This document shows, piece after piece, positions 43,955 through 57,584 of a DNA stretch of 64,000 nucleotides (the first letter of the stretch is position 1; every line of letters begins with the position of its first letter). The stretch is taken from NCBI RefSeq assembly GCF_005239225.2, contig NC_133302.1, positions 3,348,001 through 3,412,000 of the forward strand. Reading direction: 5' to 3'. The notes below the pieces were generated by a model, which ran no database searches, was not told the DNA's origin, and saw only the letters and a program-made list of their open reading frames with translations. The position numbers and the translations under genes were made by a program. This stretch comes from Populus alba (taxonomy: Eukaryota; Streptophyta; Magnoliopsida; Malpighiales; Salicaceae).

Positions 43955-46900
43955 ATGGCTAAGGACAATAGAGGTATGTTTCTTTTCTTTTCTCTGCTTT
44001 CTTGATCACACACACACACAAGAGTTTCGAGCGGGAAAGTCATGGAAGGCATGTTCTTAAATGTGAATTTTATATTACTTGTTACATCAAAAGATTAATT
44101 TTGGTGTATTTCTTTCAGGGTTGTTGTCAATTTCAAAGCTTCTCTCTTTTGTTTCTTCAGGCTAGTAGTAGTATATATTTCATTTTTGTGTTTGTCTGTG
44201 GTGGGGGGTCACTAGCTGGTTGAATTTGTTAGGATGCTGAGGGATGGTAGACTCTGTTGATGTTCATTTGGATGAATTGGTTATGAGTTTCAGTAAACAA
44301 ATCTGCTGTTTTTCACTACTAATGTGAAGTAGGAAGATAGAAGACAGAATATTTTCTTGTTCCATTGACCATTAACCATTTATGGTCCTGCAAAGTTTGT
44401 GGGGTGGCAGTAGTGGGAGAAGAATTTGCCTTGTCTCATTATGGTGTGTGGCGGGTAATAAATGGTTTCAACCTTGTGGCGGATGAGGATAATGGAACAT
44501 TTTTATGTTAGATAGTTTCTTCATGGAATGTGGATAAGCTTAGATTGAACTTCCCACAGCATGTTTAACTAGGTGATTGAATTTTAGCTTTTCTGTTTAG
44601 GTGTGCTCGCCTTTTCCCCTTTTCACAATCTTAGGCAACATTAGGCTAGGTGATTGAGGTAGAACTAGAAGGTCTCCTAGAGGCTTGATGCAAAGGAAAA
44701 AGGTAACCTTTGCATATAAAAAAGTTAAAAACCTAAAGTGCATGATCTTAAGATAGAAAGTTATATTTTGTTGGAGGAGGCATCATGTATAGTACCATGC
44801 CTGGGAAATCAGAATTGTGAATGCTTTGGTCTATTACTTTAAATGATTGGAGCATCCTGCTGTGGATAAAAATTCTGAAAAAAGTTATAGCTTAGTAGAC
44901 CTAAAAGTGATGGAATCACCATGGTTTCACAGCTCTTTCTAGCAGCATGCTAATCGTTGACCACACCAGTCACTGATTTTGGAAAGAAAGAAAGAAAAAA
45001 CAGAAAATCAGTGTGTTTTGGATTTTGAACTCCAGGGAAAGTGAACAGCCTCTGCTTTAACAGTAACATTAGTTGTGTTGTTTGGTGCTTTGAACATACC
45101 AAGAAACATCTTTAAGTCTTTAGTTGAAATGGAAGTTGCTAACTGTTCTTAACAAATGGAGAAGTCAGGCACCAAAATCACGGATGACAGCACTGTTACT
45201 CGAGACAGAATGTTAATATGCTATAATGATGTAAACATTGGTTTTCTATACTTTATTTGTGCTTCATATGCTTGCCAGAAAAGCTGATATCCTTCTTGCT
45301 TCTCACGTATTTGTCATGATTATTACACTTTAATCCTAAGCTAATTTTAGTTTGTTTTAAAGCTCCAACATTTTATTGAGAATTTGATGTACATGTTGGG
45401 CGAGATAGGGGTCAAATTTTGATCTTATGATCTGCTCATGTAAACTCATAAAACTTTTTCTTTATTAGGACATCCAAGCGGTGGCAAGACGTCTTCGACT
45501 GAATCTTTCTGCTACACCAAATACAGATACATGTTCGGAGTCTTTTCTCTCTGGAATCCCCTGAAGCTAGTTATCAACTGTCTTATTCTGCTAAATTTTT
45601 TGAAAATCACTATTTCAACCAAGGAACCTGACACTGAAGGTACAGTATTTATCTACGATTTTCATTAATACCGTGTTATTTGAGATACAGGATAAAATTT
45701 GAAATGTCAAGATAAAAGAGTATAGGGTGCTGCTGCCTGTCGTTAGTTTCTACTGACAAGTTTAAACTTTCTCTAATGTTTAGGTAATGCTTTAATAGAT
45801 CTTATGCTGGCACTCAATGATTCAAACAGACAGATAAATTGGGATACAAATTTAGTGAGTCCTTGCTTTAGTTGGACTCATGTCAATTGCAGAAATGGAC
45901 ATGTTGAATCCCTGTAAGTGCCTGTCTTTGGAGATAAACTTCAGTTTTGCCTATTTTAAAAACACACTTCTGATATCAAGAGGGATGGACGCGGGATTTT
46001 TACTTGCAGGAGTGATGCATTTTTATTCGAATCTTCCTTAATTGAGAGTGGTTTCGTGGGTTAATTTTGCTGTTTATTTACTCTCTGAATGTTCTAATTT
46101 GCAGGAGCCTGAATTCACTTGGATTTTCGGGAACTCTTTCACCTGCAATTACGAAACTGAAGTTTTTGGTTACCCTGTAAGTTCCTGGCTAGCTTGGAAG
46201 TCACATGGATTTTCAGTATGTATTTGCATGAGCATTCGTTTATTTATCAATTTAGACAGTTTGCAAACGCAAATCTGAACCAAAGTATTTCTAGTACGAA
46301 TTGATATCCTGATCCAATATTCTCATTTCATGTGGAAATACTGATGGCAATAATTTACTCCATTTTTCAGAATATAAGATCCACCATCAACCAAACCTAG
46401 CACTTTCTCTGTTTTAGCATGTATAGAAAGTTTTGGGACTAAAATTGATGCAATTGAAGATAGAGGATGAATTTGAAATTGATACTAATTTGGGAGAACA
46501 ATCAGTCAAAGAAGAGACGGAGGTAGTTGAGATAGTGGGGAAACGTCTCCAATCCTTTCTATTTTGAAAGTATAATAACCAAACACGTTTATTTTTATGT
46601 CTCCTTCCCTATCTCTCTAACCAAACACGTTTTGGTCGCTTTTGTCTTGTTTTTTTTTTTTTTGTCTTGAGACATTAACTGAACGCAACCCTGTAATCTT
46701 GTATTCTTTTATGGTTCCATGATGTATGATGGTGCTGAATTATGGCCATGTTCATAAAACCTAAAATTCTCCATGCAGGGAATTACAGAACAATACTCTG
46801 TCAGGGCCCTTACCTGATTATCTTGGCAACATGGTGCATCTGCAAAATCTAAATCTTGCCAGCAATAAATTCAGTGGCTCTATACCTATCACATGGGGTC

Positions 46901-49123
46901 AGCTATCCAATTTGAAATATTTGTAAGGATACCTTTAACGCCTCCTGAAGAGTCATATTTCCTTGTTTTGTTCGTATATGCACGAAGCAATCGTTTTTGT
47001 TATGAAAGTTTCTTAGAACATGGCTTTGTTTTAAATTTCAATCATTTTACTGGTTCTACAAGGCTTTTCCGCAGTCTTGCTCTTGCAAAGATCATAATTC
47101 TGCTGTTGACTATGGTCATATTACTTACGATACCTTTTCTTTGACAGGGATCTCTCATCTAACAATTTAACTGGAAGAATACCGGGGAAACTCTTTTCTG
47201 TTGCAATGTTCAAGTAAATTTCATTAGAATTTTCAACTCTTCCAGCTTTTGTTTGGTTTTTATCCTTTAACCATATCTTTTCATCTTCTATCTCATCACT
47301 TGGTCGAGTGAAATCTCCAAACAGTTATATCATAAGTTAATTAAATCCTATTGTCTGTTTTAATTTTAGGCACATAATTATCAAGCTTGACTTGCTTGTC
47401 ATTAACTGTTATTTGTTTTTCAGTTTTACAGCAACTCATCTTGCTTGTGGCCTGCGCTTGGAAGAACCTTGCGTCTCGGGGTCTCCTCTTCAAGGTTAGT
47501 TTCTTGAAGTTGTCACTATTCTTTTCTTTGACATTAATCTCCAGATGGAGCTTAAACATGAGAACTTTGCAGTTTCAACCAGCAAGTCAAGACTCAAAGT
47601 AATTGCAACTTCTGCCAGCTGTGGTGCTTTCATTCTTCTGATACTCGTGGCTGTTCTGGCATACCGATATCATCAATTTCACAAAGAGAAAAATGATATC
47701 TTTGTTGATGTTGCTGGTAATTTTTCTTTTCCTCTTGTAGTTGAATTCGTTTCAATGTTGTTGTTGATTGAAGGTGCCTAAACTCCAGCTTTTACATGAC
47801 TTTAGGTGAAGACGACCGCAAAATTTCATTAGGGCAGCTTCGGAGATTTTCTTGGCGTGAGCTTCAACTTGCAACAGACAATTTCAGTGAAAGCAACATT
47901 ATTGGTCAAGGAGGGTTTGGAAAAGTTTACAAAGGTATCCTCTCAGACAACATGAAGGTTGCTGTGAAACGACTTGCAGATTATTACAGTCCTGGTGGAG
48001 AGGCTGCATTTCAGAGAGAAGTTCAACTTATCAGTGTTGCTGTTCATAAGAATCTTCTAAGGTTGGTTGGATTCTGTACAACTTCATCTGAGAGAATCCT
48101 GGTCTATCCATACATGCAAAATCTTAGCGTTGCATACCGCTTGAGAGGTATTTCTTCGAATACCACCATGTCTCAATCCATCTTTGAGATTTTCATGTTA
48201 AAAATAGAATTCTTTTCATCTTCGAAATCGCTCCATGACAGTGACATATGTTACATTATAGAATTAAAGCCCGGTGAGAAAGGCTTGGACTGGCCAGCAA
48301 GGAAAAAAATTGTCTTTGGTGCAGCGCACGGATTGGAGTATCTACATGAGCATTGTAACCCTAAGATTATACATCGCGATCTAAAGGCTGCGAACATCCT
48401 GTTAGATGACAACTTCGAAGCAGTTCTAGGAGATTTTGGGCTAGCTAAACTAGTTGACACGAAATTCACTCATGTTACCACTCAGGTGCGTGGTACCATG
48501 GGTCACATTGCCCCAGAATACCTATCTACTGGAAAATCATCAGAAAAGACAGATGTGTTCGGATATGGCATTACACTCCTTGAACTGGTAACCGGTCAGC
48601 GTGCAATAGACCTTTCTCGTCTCGAGGAGGAAGAGGAAGTTCTTCTGCTCGACCATGTAAGACTTCTAAAACTTCCTGGTCCATTACAGAATCTATACAT
48701 TCCTGCTCGCAGAATGTTCTTTTTTGCTTGTATGAATCTCACTCTACACATTCCTGCGTGCTAGCTTCTGTTATGCTTGACGTAAAATGATGGAAATATG
48801 ATGTACAGATCAAGAAGTTGCTGAGGGAAAACAGGCTTGATGACATCGTGGATGGAAATTTGAAAACTTACGACCGCAAAGAGGTCGAGACTATAGTCCA
48901 GGTTGCATTGCTATGCACTCATAGCTCACCGGAGGGCCGCCCTAAAATGGAAGAAGTGGTGAAAATGCTGCGAGGCATAGGCCTGGCCGAGAGGTGGGCG
49001 AAGTGGGAGCAGCTGGAGGATGCTATGAACCAAGACTTGGCAGTGCTCATGTCTCAGCAATATATCTGGGCCGAAGATTCAAGTATTGACCAAGAAGCTA
49101 TACAATTGTCCAGGGCAAGATAG
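43955..49123 (+). CDS. LRR receptor-like serine/threonine kinase, At5g63710-like
   Basis: Eleven exons are consistent in phase: 43955-43973, 45469-45639, 45784-45913, 46105-46176, 46779-46922, 47148-47213, 47424-47494, 47573-47716, 47806-48147, 48262-48656 and 48809-49123, encoding 622 residues. A hydrophobic segment ([18 protein letters not shown]) follows a short N-terminal extension. The ectodomain has the SERK-type N-cap ([19 protein letters not shown]) and about four LRRs ([37 protein letters not shown]). The membrane span lies near 233-255 ([12 protein letters not shown]). The kinase has [30 protein letters not shown] and IAPEYL, with all catalytic residues present (RD type). It is related to the LRR-II group that includes SERKs, and very close to At5g63710. 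An alternative start is the ATG at 45531 (residue 28). Confidence 0.93.
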
Positions 49124-50519
49124 AACTTCTCCAACATGCATGGAATCAATTTTTAGACAAACTAATGCATGGTTACTGTATTTTATGCTATAGATTTTGT
49201 ACATAAGCAAGAAAATTACTTGAAAAATATACTATACCATGTGGCTGGCATACAGAAAATGCCAGGTCCATCTTCTATGTTTGTACCTGTTACAATTGCA
49301 TGAGGATATATGGTATATATGGTTTGGGAATGGTCTGCCTCTGAGATTTCTCTTCAGGGAATTATCTACTTTTTAGCCCTTTCACCTCCTACATGTCCAA
49401 AGAAGAAAGGATTGGAGACAAGACTCTATTGTTTGAATATTGCTGATTAAATTTCTTTATGTTGATAGGTTTATAAAATAAAATAAAAATGATTTTCCAT
49501 TATATCAGTTTAAAAAAACATGATCAAAGTAACATGAAGACGCACTATTTATTTATTTATTTATTTTTAATTTGGGTATTAACATCAACCATATCCTCAA
49601 ATTAACTTTCACATGTCAAAACTGATGTATTAATTAATTTCCTCGTATCCTCTTTTTGGAATTTGCACTCAATCTAATCTAGCAGGTAAACTTAAAGTAG
49701 GGGTGAATAAATTTACTGAATTATCTAGAATATTCATAAAGATTTTATCTGAAATTAATCAAATTAAATGATTTTTTTTTTAATAATTATAGTTAAAAAT
49801 TAAAAAACAAAATTGGCTTCGATTTTCAATTTTTTAGAAATGAATAAAATTAAACAAATGATAAAGTTCAACTAAAACTTTTTGATTTTAACAAATATAA
49901 AACTAAACCAAACCAAATTAATTGATTTTATTTTTTATTTAATTTAATAAATTCATTTTAAAAAAAATAAATTTAATTAAACTTTTATCCTAACTAATTC
50001 ATTTAAATCGATACTCATATGTGAGTTTTAGTATTGTTGTAAATAATATTTTTTTTTAAAAAAATTTAATTAAAAATATATAAAAATAATATTTTATATA
50101 TATATATTTTTTTAATATCATTATAACAAAATGAACATCTAAAAAATCAATTCAAATCTTTTTTTAAACTAAAATACTTCAAAAAATACACTATAATAAT
50201 AATAATAATAATAATAAAATAAAACACTTAATTTAACCATCATCATACTTGTGGTGGTGTGAGAGTACTATGTTGGATTCAAAGCCAACGTAACTACAAT
50301 TTAAGGTACTTCAAGTTATAGCAATATATCTTTTCAATCCCTCAAGTTTGAACCATAACAATATGCTTCATAACAAAAGAGAAAATTAAGACAGGCAAGT
50401 GGACTGGACTAATTGATACAGCAACTAAAGCCAACTTGGCACATTGAAAAAATTGTCAGTAGATTTCTTACAAAGGCAAGTAAGCTTTATGACCAGTAGA
50501 TTTACCTTAAGATAGATAG
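49124..50519. other. Intergenic, kinase 3' UTR then AT-rich DNA
   Basis: The first 200-300 bases are likely the kinase 3' UTR. 49690-50220 is very AT-rich with an (AAT)n run at 50190-50216. The last 100-150 bases are probably the ARGLU1-like promoter and 5' UTR. No gene was seen. Confidence 0.5.
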
Positions 50520-53500
50520 ATGGCTAGAAGCATATCTCGCTCGCCGTCGCACCGGCGGAGGCGCTCACCGTCGCCGGCAGACCACCCCCATAGAAGAAGA
50601 AGCAGAAGGGCTGACCGCATCCGCTCTTCTTATTCCAATTCTCACTCCAGGTCACATACTCTTTGCATCAATAGCTATGACACTTTAGTTCTTTGTTTTC
50701 CTGTTCTTAAAAATTCAATCTTGTAATCTGGTTTAGTAAATTATGGAATTGATTTGATAATCCAACTCGTGGGTCTTTTTTTACTCTCAAAAGGGTCTCC
50801 TGCGATATTCTAAAGTTGTGATTTTTAGTCATTTTTATTCAATCTTGTAATGGCTCTGTTTTTTTTAATTTTTCGTCATTAAATGCAAACTTACAGTCCA
50901 ATTTGGGGCAATATGAAGGTGAAATGATGATCCCATTGGTGGGTTTTTGATTACTTTCAAAAGGATGTGTTGTGATGTTGTAAAGTTGTAAATTTTTTTA
51001 GTGCAGGAGGAAAAGTGATTCTGATTCTCCACCCCCTCGGCGCCATCAGAGAAGTCGTTCACCGAGTTACAGGAGGCGCAAAAGTCGGTCTCCGACACCT
51101 TCTAGGCGACGTAGAAGACATAGAAGTAGAAGTAGGACTGAATCATTGTCTCCATTGTCTAGGTCAAGAAGTACAAGTATTGCTTCTACCAAAATTGCTG
51201 TTGAGAAATTAAAGAAAGAGGAGGAAGAGAAGAAGAGGTAAATATTTTATGCATGTTTCCACCAACGTTTTATTATTATTGCTAGCATAATTTCTTCAAT
51301 TTTTAGCCATAGTGATTTATCTCCATTTGGTTTTTGCCGGTTCTCAACGGGTAGTTCATTTGTAGTTGTGACAAGGTTAGCTTCTATGGGGGTTTTTTGA
51401 ACTAATAAGCTACCACTTATTCTAACATGCATTGTTTGATGAACAATTATTTCCCTGTTTATTTGTACTTCCACATCAGATTTCGCTTGTCATCAATATA
51501 ACCTCAAAGTGGAAATCTGCAGTTTACTTAGGAGATCTTTTACATGCTTAGTGAAATTACTCTTGCTGTGATTGTTCTCAGGCGTCAACTAGAGGCTGAA
51601 CTAAACCTATTAGAGGAAGAGACTACTAGGAGACTGGAGGAATCCATTCGGAAAAATGTGGAAGAGAAATTAAATTCTGAGGAAGTCCAGTCAGAAATAG
51701 AGCGGCGGATAGAAGAAGGTCAGAAGAAATTGTTTGATGATGTTGTAGCTCAACTGCTTAAGGAAAAGGAAGCTGCTCTTGTTGAGGAAAGAAGGAAAGA
51801 AGTAAGAATCTTGAACTCTCACTAGTTACTGGTCTCTTATTGTGGGGGGCTTGAATATAAAAAATTTATCTGCGATAAAGTATTGGTTACCAGCTTCCAC
51901 CTGCCACCTGTCTTTTGGGTACTTCATTCATAGTCATAAAAAATTGGGACCTTAACATTTAAAATAATTAACGGAAGTGGACCTATTTATATAGTTATCA
52001 TTCTTTTTAACGTCTATTTTTAGATTGCAAGGAGTTTTTGAAAGGGAAAATTTTTTTGGCATTGACAATTGTGATTTGAAGCCAGCTTGTTAATACTAAG
52101 ACTTCTATTCTTCTTGTAGTGGTGGGGATAGATTGTTGAGTCTTGTACATGTATTGCATGCTTTATCACCATGTTTAAAAATCATAATGAGTTTCAAGTC
52201 TTTAGTTGGGATTTCTACTTTTAAGATAGCTTGAGAAGTTACTTGAATTACCAGTCATTGTATCTTTCTTCATCAATATTGTGACTGTCAGGAATGTTGA
52301 TTGTTTCTGTTGGCGCTCGTCATTGCCAAAGTCAATATAGTTGTCCCTTATGTGGCATAACTCATAAGTAATCTTTAGCTGTCTGTGTGAAGCCCCTGGA
52401 TAATGGAGAACTAACCAAATTCCCAGCATTCAACTGTCATTTTCTAACGTTTATCATCATACTATGCACACACAAACGACTTGGGTTTGCTGTGATATAG
52501 ATATTGGAATGTAAATCACTTGTGGCAACTGTCCAAAGAGCACCTTAGGGCTGGGATGGAACTGAGGCAATGGGTAATAGGGGCTTTGGTCAGTTATACT
52601 ATTCAAACACAAAAGACTTGGTTTGTTGTGTCATCATACTTTGCGGAAACTAAGGTTGGGTTGGAACTGAGACTTCGAGTAATAGGAGGTTATTACAGTG
52701 GGCAAGACTGATCAGGAGGAGGCAGGTGCTCCATTAAAATTTTCTTATTTCCTCACCGAGCATGTAGAGCTTGTAGTTTTCTCTTTTATTCCGTAAATTT
52801 AGGACTTCACTTCTTTCTAAAGGAGATAAATGTCAAAGACTATTCAGCAAAATCATGGGTGAGTGAAGTCTCAGCATAAAAGAGCCTCAAAGTACAGCAA
52901 AGCCTGGTAGTTTTCAAACATGAAACTAGAGAGGATAGCTGTAAGAGCAAAGACTGTTTGGGTTGGACATCCTTTGGGAAAAGATACATGTATATATTTA
53001 CTCATATCATTACAGGTACAAAGCCAGAAGCCACAATTTTTATCAGTTGAACTGTGCACCTAGATAGGTATTTGAATTGGTCCCTGCTAAAAAGTTTCCC
53101 CTACCTCTAACTGTGCGGAATCACTTCTTCTCTTCTGCCCTCTTGCATGATCCATCTCAGATATGGATTTATCTGCTCTGTCATATTTAAGGGGACTGCA
53201 TCATAGTTAATTGTTTCAATTCATATCAGTTCCTTTTTCATCTGTGCCCAACAGTGTCCCATCTGATATGGAATTTGCTAACAATTGAAAGTTAATTGCT
53301 AAATGCATATTAATAAGCTAGAAGTATCAGATATTTGTCACTCTCTGAAACCAGTTCATTAGATGTTTCTGTGATTTTGGCCTCATGCACATTTTGATGT
53401 AAATATGACCAATCAGGCACAAGCTCGAAAAGAAAGAGAAGAGCTGGATAAGATGCTGAAAGAGAATAGTAGGAGGGTAGAAGAGTCACAGAGAAGAGAA

Positions 53501-53677
53501 GCCTTGGAGCAACAAAGAAAAGATGAGGAACGATTTTGTGAGCTAGAGCTGATTAAAAGACAAAAGGAAGAGGTTGCTTGGAGGAAAAAGCTGGAAGTGG
53601 AAGAAGATCATACAAACCAGATGAAACCATCAGGTAAGAATAAATCTCGACAGAGTCGACCTTTTGGAATTGGTTGA
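50520..53677 (+). CDS. ARGLU1-like arginine/glutamate-rich nuclear protein
   Basis: Four exons, 50520-50650, 51007-51237, 51582-51801 and 53417-53677, give 280 residues. The N-terminal third is an arginine/serine region (MARSISRSPSHRRRRSPSPA, SRSPSYRRRKSRSPTPSRRR). The rest is a charged coiled coil rich in glutamate (ETTRRLEESIRKNVEEKLNS, DDVVAQLLKEKEAALVEERR). It ends GKNKSRQSRPFGIG, which matches the usual plant C-terminus GKNKSR plus a short hydrophobic tail. Animal ARGLU1 works in transcription and splicing; the plant form is expected to act in nuclear RNA processing. The last intron is long (1.6 kb). A potential donor (GGTAAG) at 53631 lies inside the last exon but reading through fits the family. 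Confidence 0.9.
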
Positions 53678-56264
53678 TGACATCAATTCAATGCCTGTAT
53701 GTTGTATCCATGCAAGTAGGAAGTAATGACTGAGCTTTTACAAGAGAATTATAAGTAGCAAGATTGTTGAATTTTTGTCAATCACACTAATATGCATTTC
53801 TCAAGGATTCACTTGTTGCTTCCACGCATTTTCTTGCATGGTGCTGAAAATTACTACGCTCTCCCTAATATTTAACCACAAATGCTCTAGATTATCTCTT
53901 AACACTTAAATTATTGTTTTGGTTCATCCGATTGTCTTACATATTTCGGCTAAAATTTCTCTTTTCCCCTCTATTTTTCTATGAATTTTAATGTCTTGAC
54001 TGAAACTTATGATATTCCATGGATAAAAGGATGTTGGAACTGTGGGGCTGTCTCTCTCATCTGAAGATTTGCTTTTGTTGTGTTCGCATCATCATATAAA
54101 ATGTCATGAGATCTTTGCACCTTAGACAGCCTTCAAACATCAAATTTCTTCATATTCAAGCTTCTGTATTTCTTAACTAAAGTTATGAGATGTTAAAAGC
54201 TGTAAAGCACATCCCATACATGTCCGTCACGTATTAGAAACTTTGTTTCAAAATGTTTCTTTTCCTTCTGGGTCAGCAATTCTCTTTACAGTCCTCATGG
54301 AGAGTGATTGAATGAGGATCGAGTATGAGGTATCTTCACTCAAGTTCCTACCTTTGGGCCCCACCTCAAATGTTTCATCCTTTAAGGAATCGGTGAAGGG
54401 AGACAAGCTTAGAACACCTTTTACTGACAAGAAATCCAACTGAGAAAAAACAAAAACTTGCATAGGGTAATAGCAATTCTGCTGGAATTATTTGAGTCAA
54501 GAATACATGAAATCAACTAATAGCATTATTCAAGAAATTAAGAACAGAATGCTATTGATCCTGAAATATCTATCATGAAAGGGTTTTTTGAATCATTCTT
54601 ACCATTCGATGATTGGTGTATTCTGGGACCAATCAGTGGAGTCCATTCCATCAGTGGATGATATTATTCGAGGAAACTAATTTCGAATATATACTTCTAG
54701 ATGTATGATGTACTTGTACCCTTTCCATTCAACACTTGAGTTTGCTTACTTTCTCCCCACGTAAGCTCCAAAGTAGGTTTGGAGATTAGATCAAGAAAGT
54801 GATGTTTTCTCTTCCTTGATGGATAATTTCTTGGGATTTTATCTCAGATGAATACATTACTAATATTATATAAACACCGTCCATCATCCTTCACAATATT
54901 AGATGAAGAGTAATTAGAAATCTTCTTATATCAAGAATAACATGATAGGTTACGTGGACTCAATTTCCTTAGAATCAAATGCTTAGAATATCTGATAATT
55001 AAGAAGAAAACGATGAAATGTTCTGTTTTCTTATAAGTATAAAATGGAGGGTATACATAGATTAATTAGCTCAACTAGTTGTATTATTCCGATGATGAGA
55101 GGAATCCATGAAATGTTCGGTTTTTTAAAACCTATTAAAATGATATTATTGTCTTTTTTTTTCTTTTTAAAAATGATAGAATAAGTTGATTTCCTAACCC
55201 GCGACTTAAATCTCCTAATTCGCCAAATCTACTTAAGAGCTACATCTTGTAACTACGATTTTTTCTAAACCAGAAGGAGAAAAAACAGAAGACAGATATG
55301 TAAAAGTACAGAGATGACATACATCTGCTGTAATAGAACCATCAAACCAACTAAATTTGTTCCATCAATACCTAATTACAATTTGTTCACCTGTTAGCTC
55401 ACCAAACGTCAGCACAATTATTTTAAATCTCTTTAAATATATTGAATTATACGATGAAAGAAGCCAAGAGAAAGAGAATCAATGAGTTAAAATATGTGGA
55501 TAAAGGATAAAAGATTAATTGTTATGATAAATATCCTTCCATTCTATATATCACCGGAGAGTTTTTATGAAATTTCAAATTTATGGGGAAAAAGAAATCC
55601 TTATGGTTTGTTTATAATGCAATATGTACATCATTCGATCATCAAGTTGTGGATCTCAAGCAACAAGTAAATGATTTTAGCCTTAACAACAATGATGATC
55701 AATTATGCTCGAATTGGTCAACGCATATGAATACAAATGTTATGATGTAAGCTCAAAAATACATGGTTATTCAAAGAATAAAAGATATAAAAATAATAAG
55801 GGTATGTTTTCTTATGCTTAATTATGTGTTATAAGAGTATAAAAATTCAATAATATTTTGATTTTTATTTCTTGAAGCAAACTTCTTTTTATTTATTTAT
55901 CTACAAGCCTTGCAAATTACTTAATTCTAGGTGTGAGCCCTTCTTTTTCAAAAAGGTTGCAGCAAACCTGTGAGTTTTCAATCTCATTTTTCCCAACCAC
56001 CACGCATGACTTGGCCTGTAGTTTCACTCTCATGCCCGATGATATCTCAACCTCCACTACAAGTCGAGATGCCTTGGTTTCCACTTTAAACCCTCTAATC
56101 TCCTGTAATCTCTCCAAGTCTTCTCCCTACACGCTCTCTCCATTTTGTTCTCCCATTTTTATAGAGACCAAAGTCCATCAGGCAAGACCATTTTCACTAC
56201 CCCGTCGTCTTTTATCTTCAACGAACTTAGACTTTGTTTTCATCTCAAGGTGATTGCAATACTC
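53678..56264. other. Intergenic; nothing recognised except the protease 5' region
   Basis: No frame on either strand shows a domain or plausible splicing. The last 350 bases (about 55920-56264) are C/T-rich and look like the 5' UTR and promoter of the aspartic protease. Confidence 0.55.
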
Positions 56265-57584
56265 ATGGCTAATATGTCTTCTTTGTCTTTAGTCGTAGCA
56301 CTGGCAATTTTCGCCTTTGTCTTTTCTCATGCATTTTCTACATCACGGCGAGTTTTAGAGCATCCAAAGGTGCGAAATGGCTTCCGAGTGAAGCTCAAAC
56401 ATGTTGATTCGGGTAAGAACTTAACGAAATTCGAGCGTATTCAACACGGGGTTAAGCGTGGAAGACACAGGTTGCAAAGATTCAAAGCAATGGCACTGGT
56501 AGCATCTTCTAATTCTGAGATTGACGCTCCAGTTCTTCCAGGGAATGGTGAGTTCTTGATGAAGCTAGCTATTGGCACGCCACCGGAGACTTATTCTGCA
56601 ATAATGGACACAGGTAGCGATTTGATATGGACTCAGTGCAAGCCTTGCACACAGTGTTTTGATCAACCCACTCCTATTTTCGATCCAAAAAAGTCCTCTT
56701 CTTTCTCCAAGCTATCATGTTCTAGCAAATTATGTGAAGCCTTACCCCAGTCCACTTGCAGCGATGGCTGCGAATATCTGTATGGTTATGGCGATTATTC
56801 TTCAACACAAGGAATTCTGGCAAGCGAAACTCTCACGTTTGGCAAGGTTTCAGTTCCTAAAGTTGCATTCGGTTGCGGAGAAGATAACGAGGGAAGTGGA
56901 TTCAGCCAGGGTTCTGGCCTCGTAGGGCTTGGCCGTGGACCCTTGTCATTGGTTTCTCAACTCGAGGAGCCCAAGTTCTCATATTGCTTAACCTCTGTTG
57001 ATGACACAAAAGCCAGCACCCTATTGATGGGATCTCTAGCAAGTGTGAAAGCATCAGACAGTGAAATCAAGACCACACCTTTAATCCAGAACTCAGCACA
57101 GCCATCATTTTACTATCTTTCTCTTGAAGGAATATCAGTGGGTGACACTAGCTTACCGATCAAGAAATCCACCTTTTCACTCCAAGAAGATGGAAGCGGT
57201 GGCCTTATTATTGACTCCGGCACTACAATAACCTATTTAGAACAAAGTGCTTTTGATTTGGTAGCCAAAGAGTTCACCTCTCAGATTAATCTCCCGGTGG
57301 ACAACTCCGGCTCGACGGGGCTCGAAGTTTGCTTCACACTGCCGTCAGGCTCGACCGATATAGAGGTGCCTAAGTTGGTATTCCACTTTGATGGAGCAGA
57401 CTTGGAATTGCCACCCGAAAACTATATGATTGCTGATGCAAGCATGGGAGTAGCTTGCTTGGCCATGGGGAGCTCAAGTGGCATGTCTATTTTCGGCAAT
57501 ATTCAGCAACAGAACATGTTAGTGCTCCATGATCTTGAGAAGGAAACCTTGTCATTCCTTCCAACACAGTGTGATGAACTATGA
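56265..57584 (+). CDS. Nepenthesin-type aspartic protease, secreted
   Basis: A single exon of 439 residues. The frame is open further upstream, but the ATG at 56265 starts a clear signal peptide (MANMSSLSLVVALAIFAFVF). A propeptide of about 80 residues follows, then the A1-type protease. The two catalytic aspartates are in DTGSDLIWTQC (D115) and DSGTTITYLE (D317). The nepenthesin insert with its many cysteines follows the first site (CKPCTQCFDQPTPIFD, CSSKLC). The flap region is YGYGDYSSTQGILASETLTF and the end is IFGNIQQQNMLVLHD. Length and absence of introns fit plant atypical/nepenthesin-like enzymes. Such proteases act in the apoplast or vacuole; some modulate defence, but the role of this one is unknown. 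Confidence 0.95.
   Translation: MANMSSLSLVVALAIFAFVFSHAFSTSRRVLEHPKVRNGFRVKLKHVDSGKNLTKFERIQHGVKRGRHRLQRFKAMALVASSNSEIDAPVLPGNGEFLMKLAIGTPPETYSAIMDTGSDLIWTQCKPCTQCFDQPTPIFDPKKSSSFSKLSCSSKLCEALPQSTCSDGCEYLYGYGDYSSTQGILASETLTFGKVSVPKVAFGCGEDNEGSGFSQGSGLVGLGRGPLSLVSQLEEPKFSYCLTSVDDTKASTLLMGSLASVKASDSEIKTTPLIQNSAQPSFYYLSLEGISVGDTSLPIKKSTFSLQEDGSGGLIIDSGTTITYLEQSAFDLVAKEFTSQINLPVDNSGSTGLEVCFTLPSGSTDIEVPKLVFHFDGADLELPPENYMIADASMGVACLAMGSSSGMSIFGNIQQQNMLVLHDLEKETLSFLPTQCDEL

Noticed and set aside
43580..44223. Frames of 73-87 codons upstream of and in the first intron of the receptor kinase
   Set aside because: They have no domain similarity, and they fall in the probable 5' UTR and intron of a well-supported gene.
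47545..47572. Start of a frame MELKHENFA used as exon 8 of the receptor kinase
   Set aside because: The acceptor before 47545 puts exon 7 out of phase and gives an early stop. The acceptor ending at 47572 restores the frame and matches the family sequence.
53631..53640. Splice donor in the last ARGLU1-like exon
   Set aside because: Reading through gives GKNKSR plus a short tail, the expected plant C-terminus, so the GT is probably not used.
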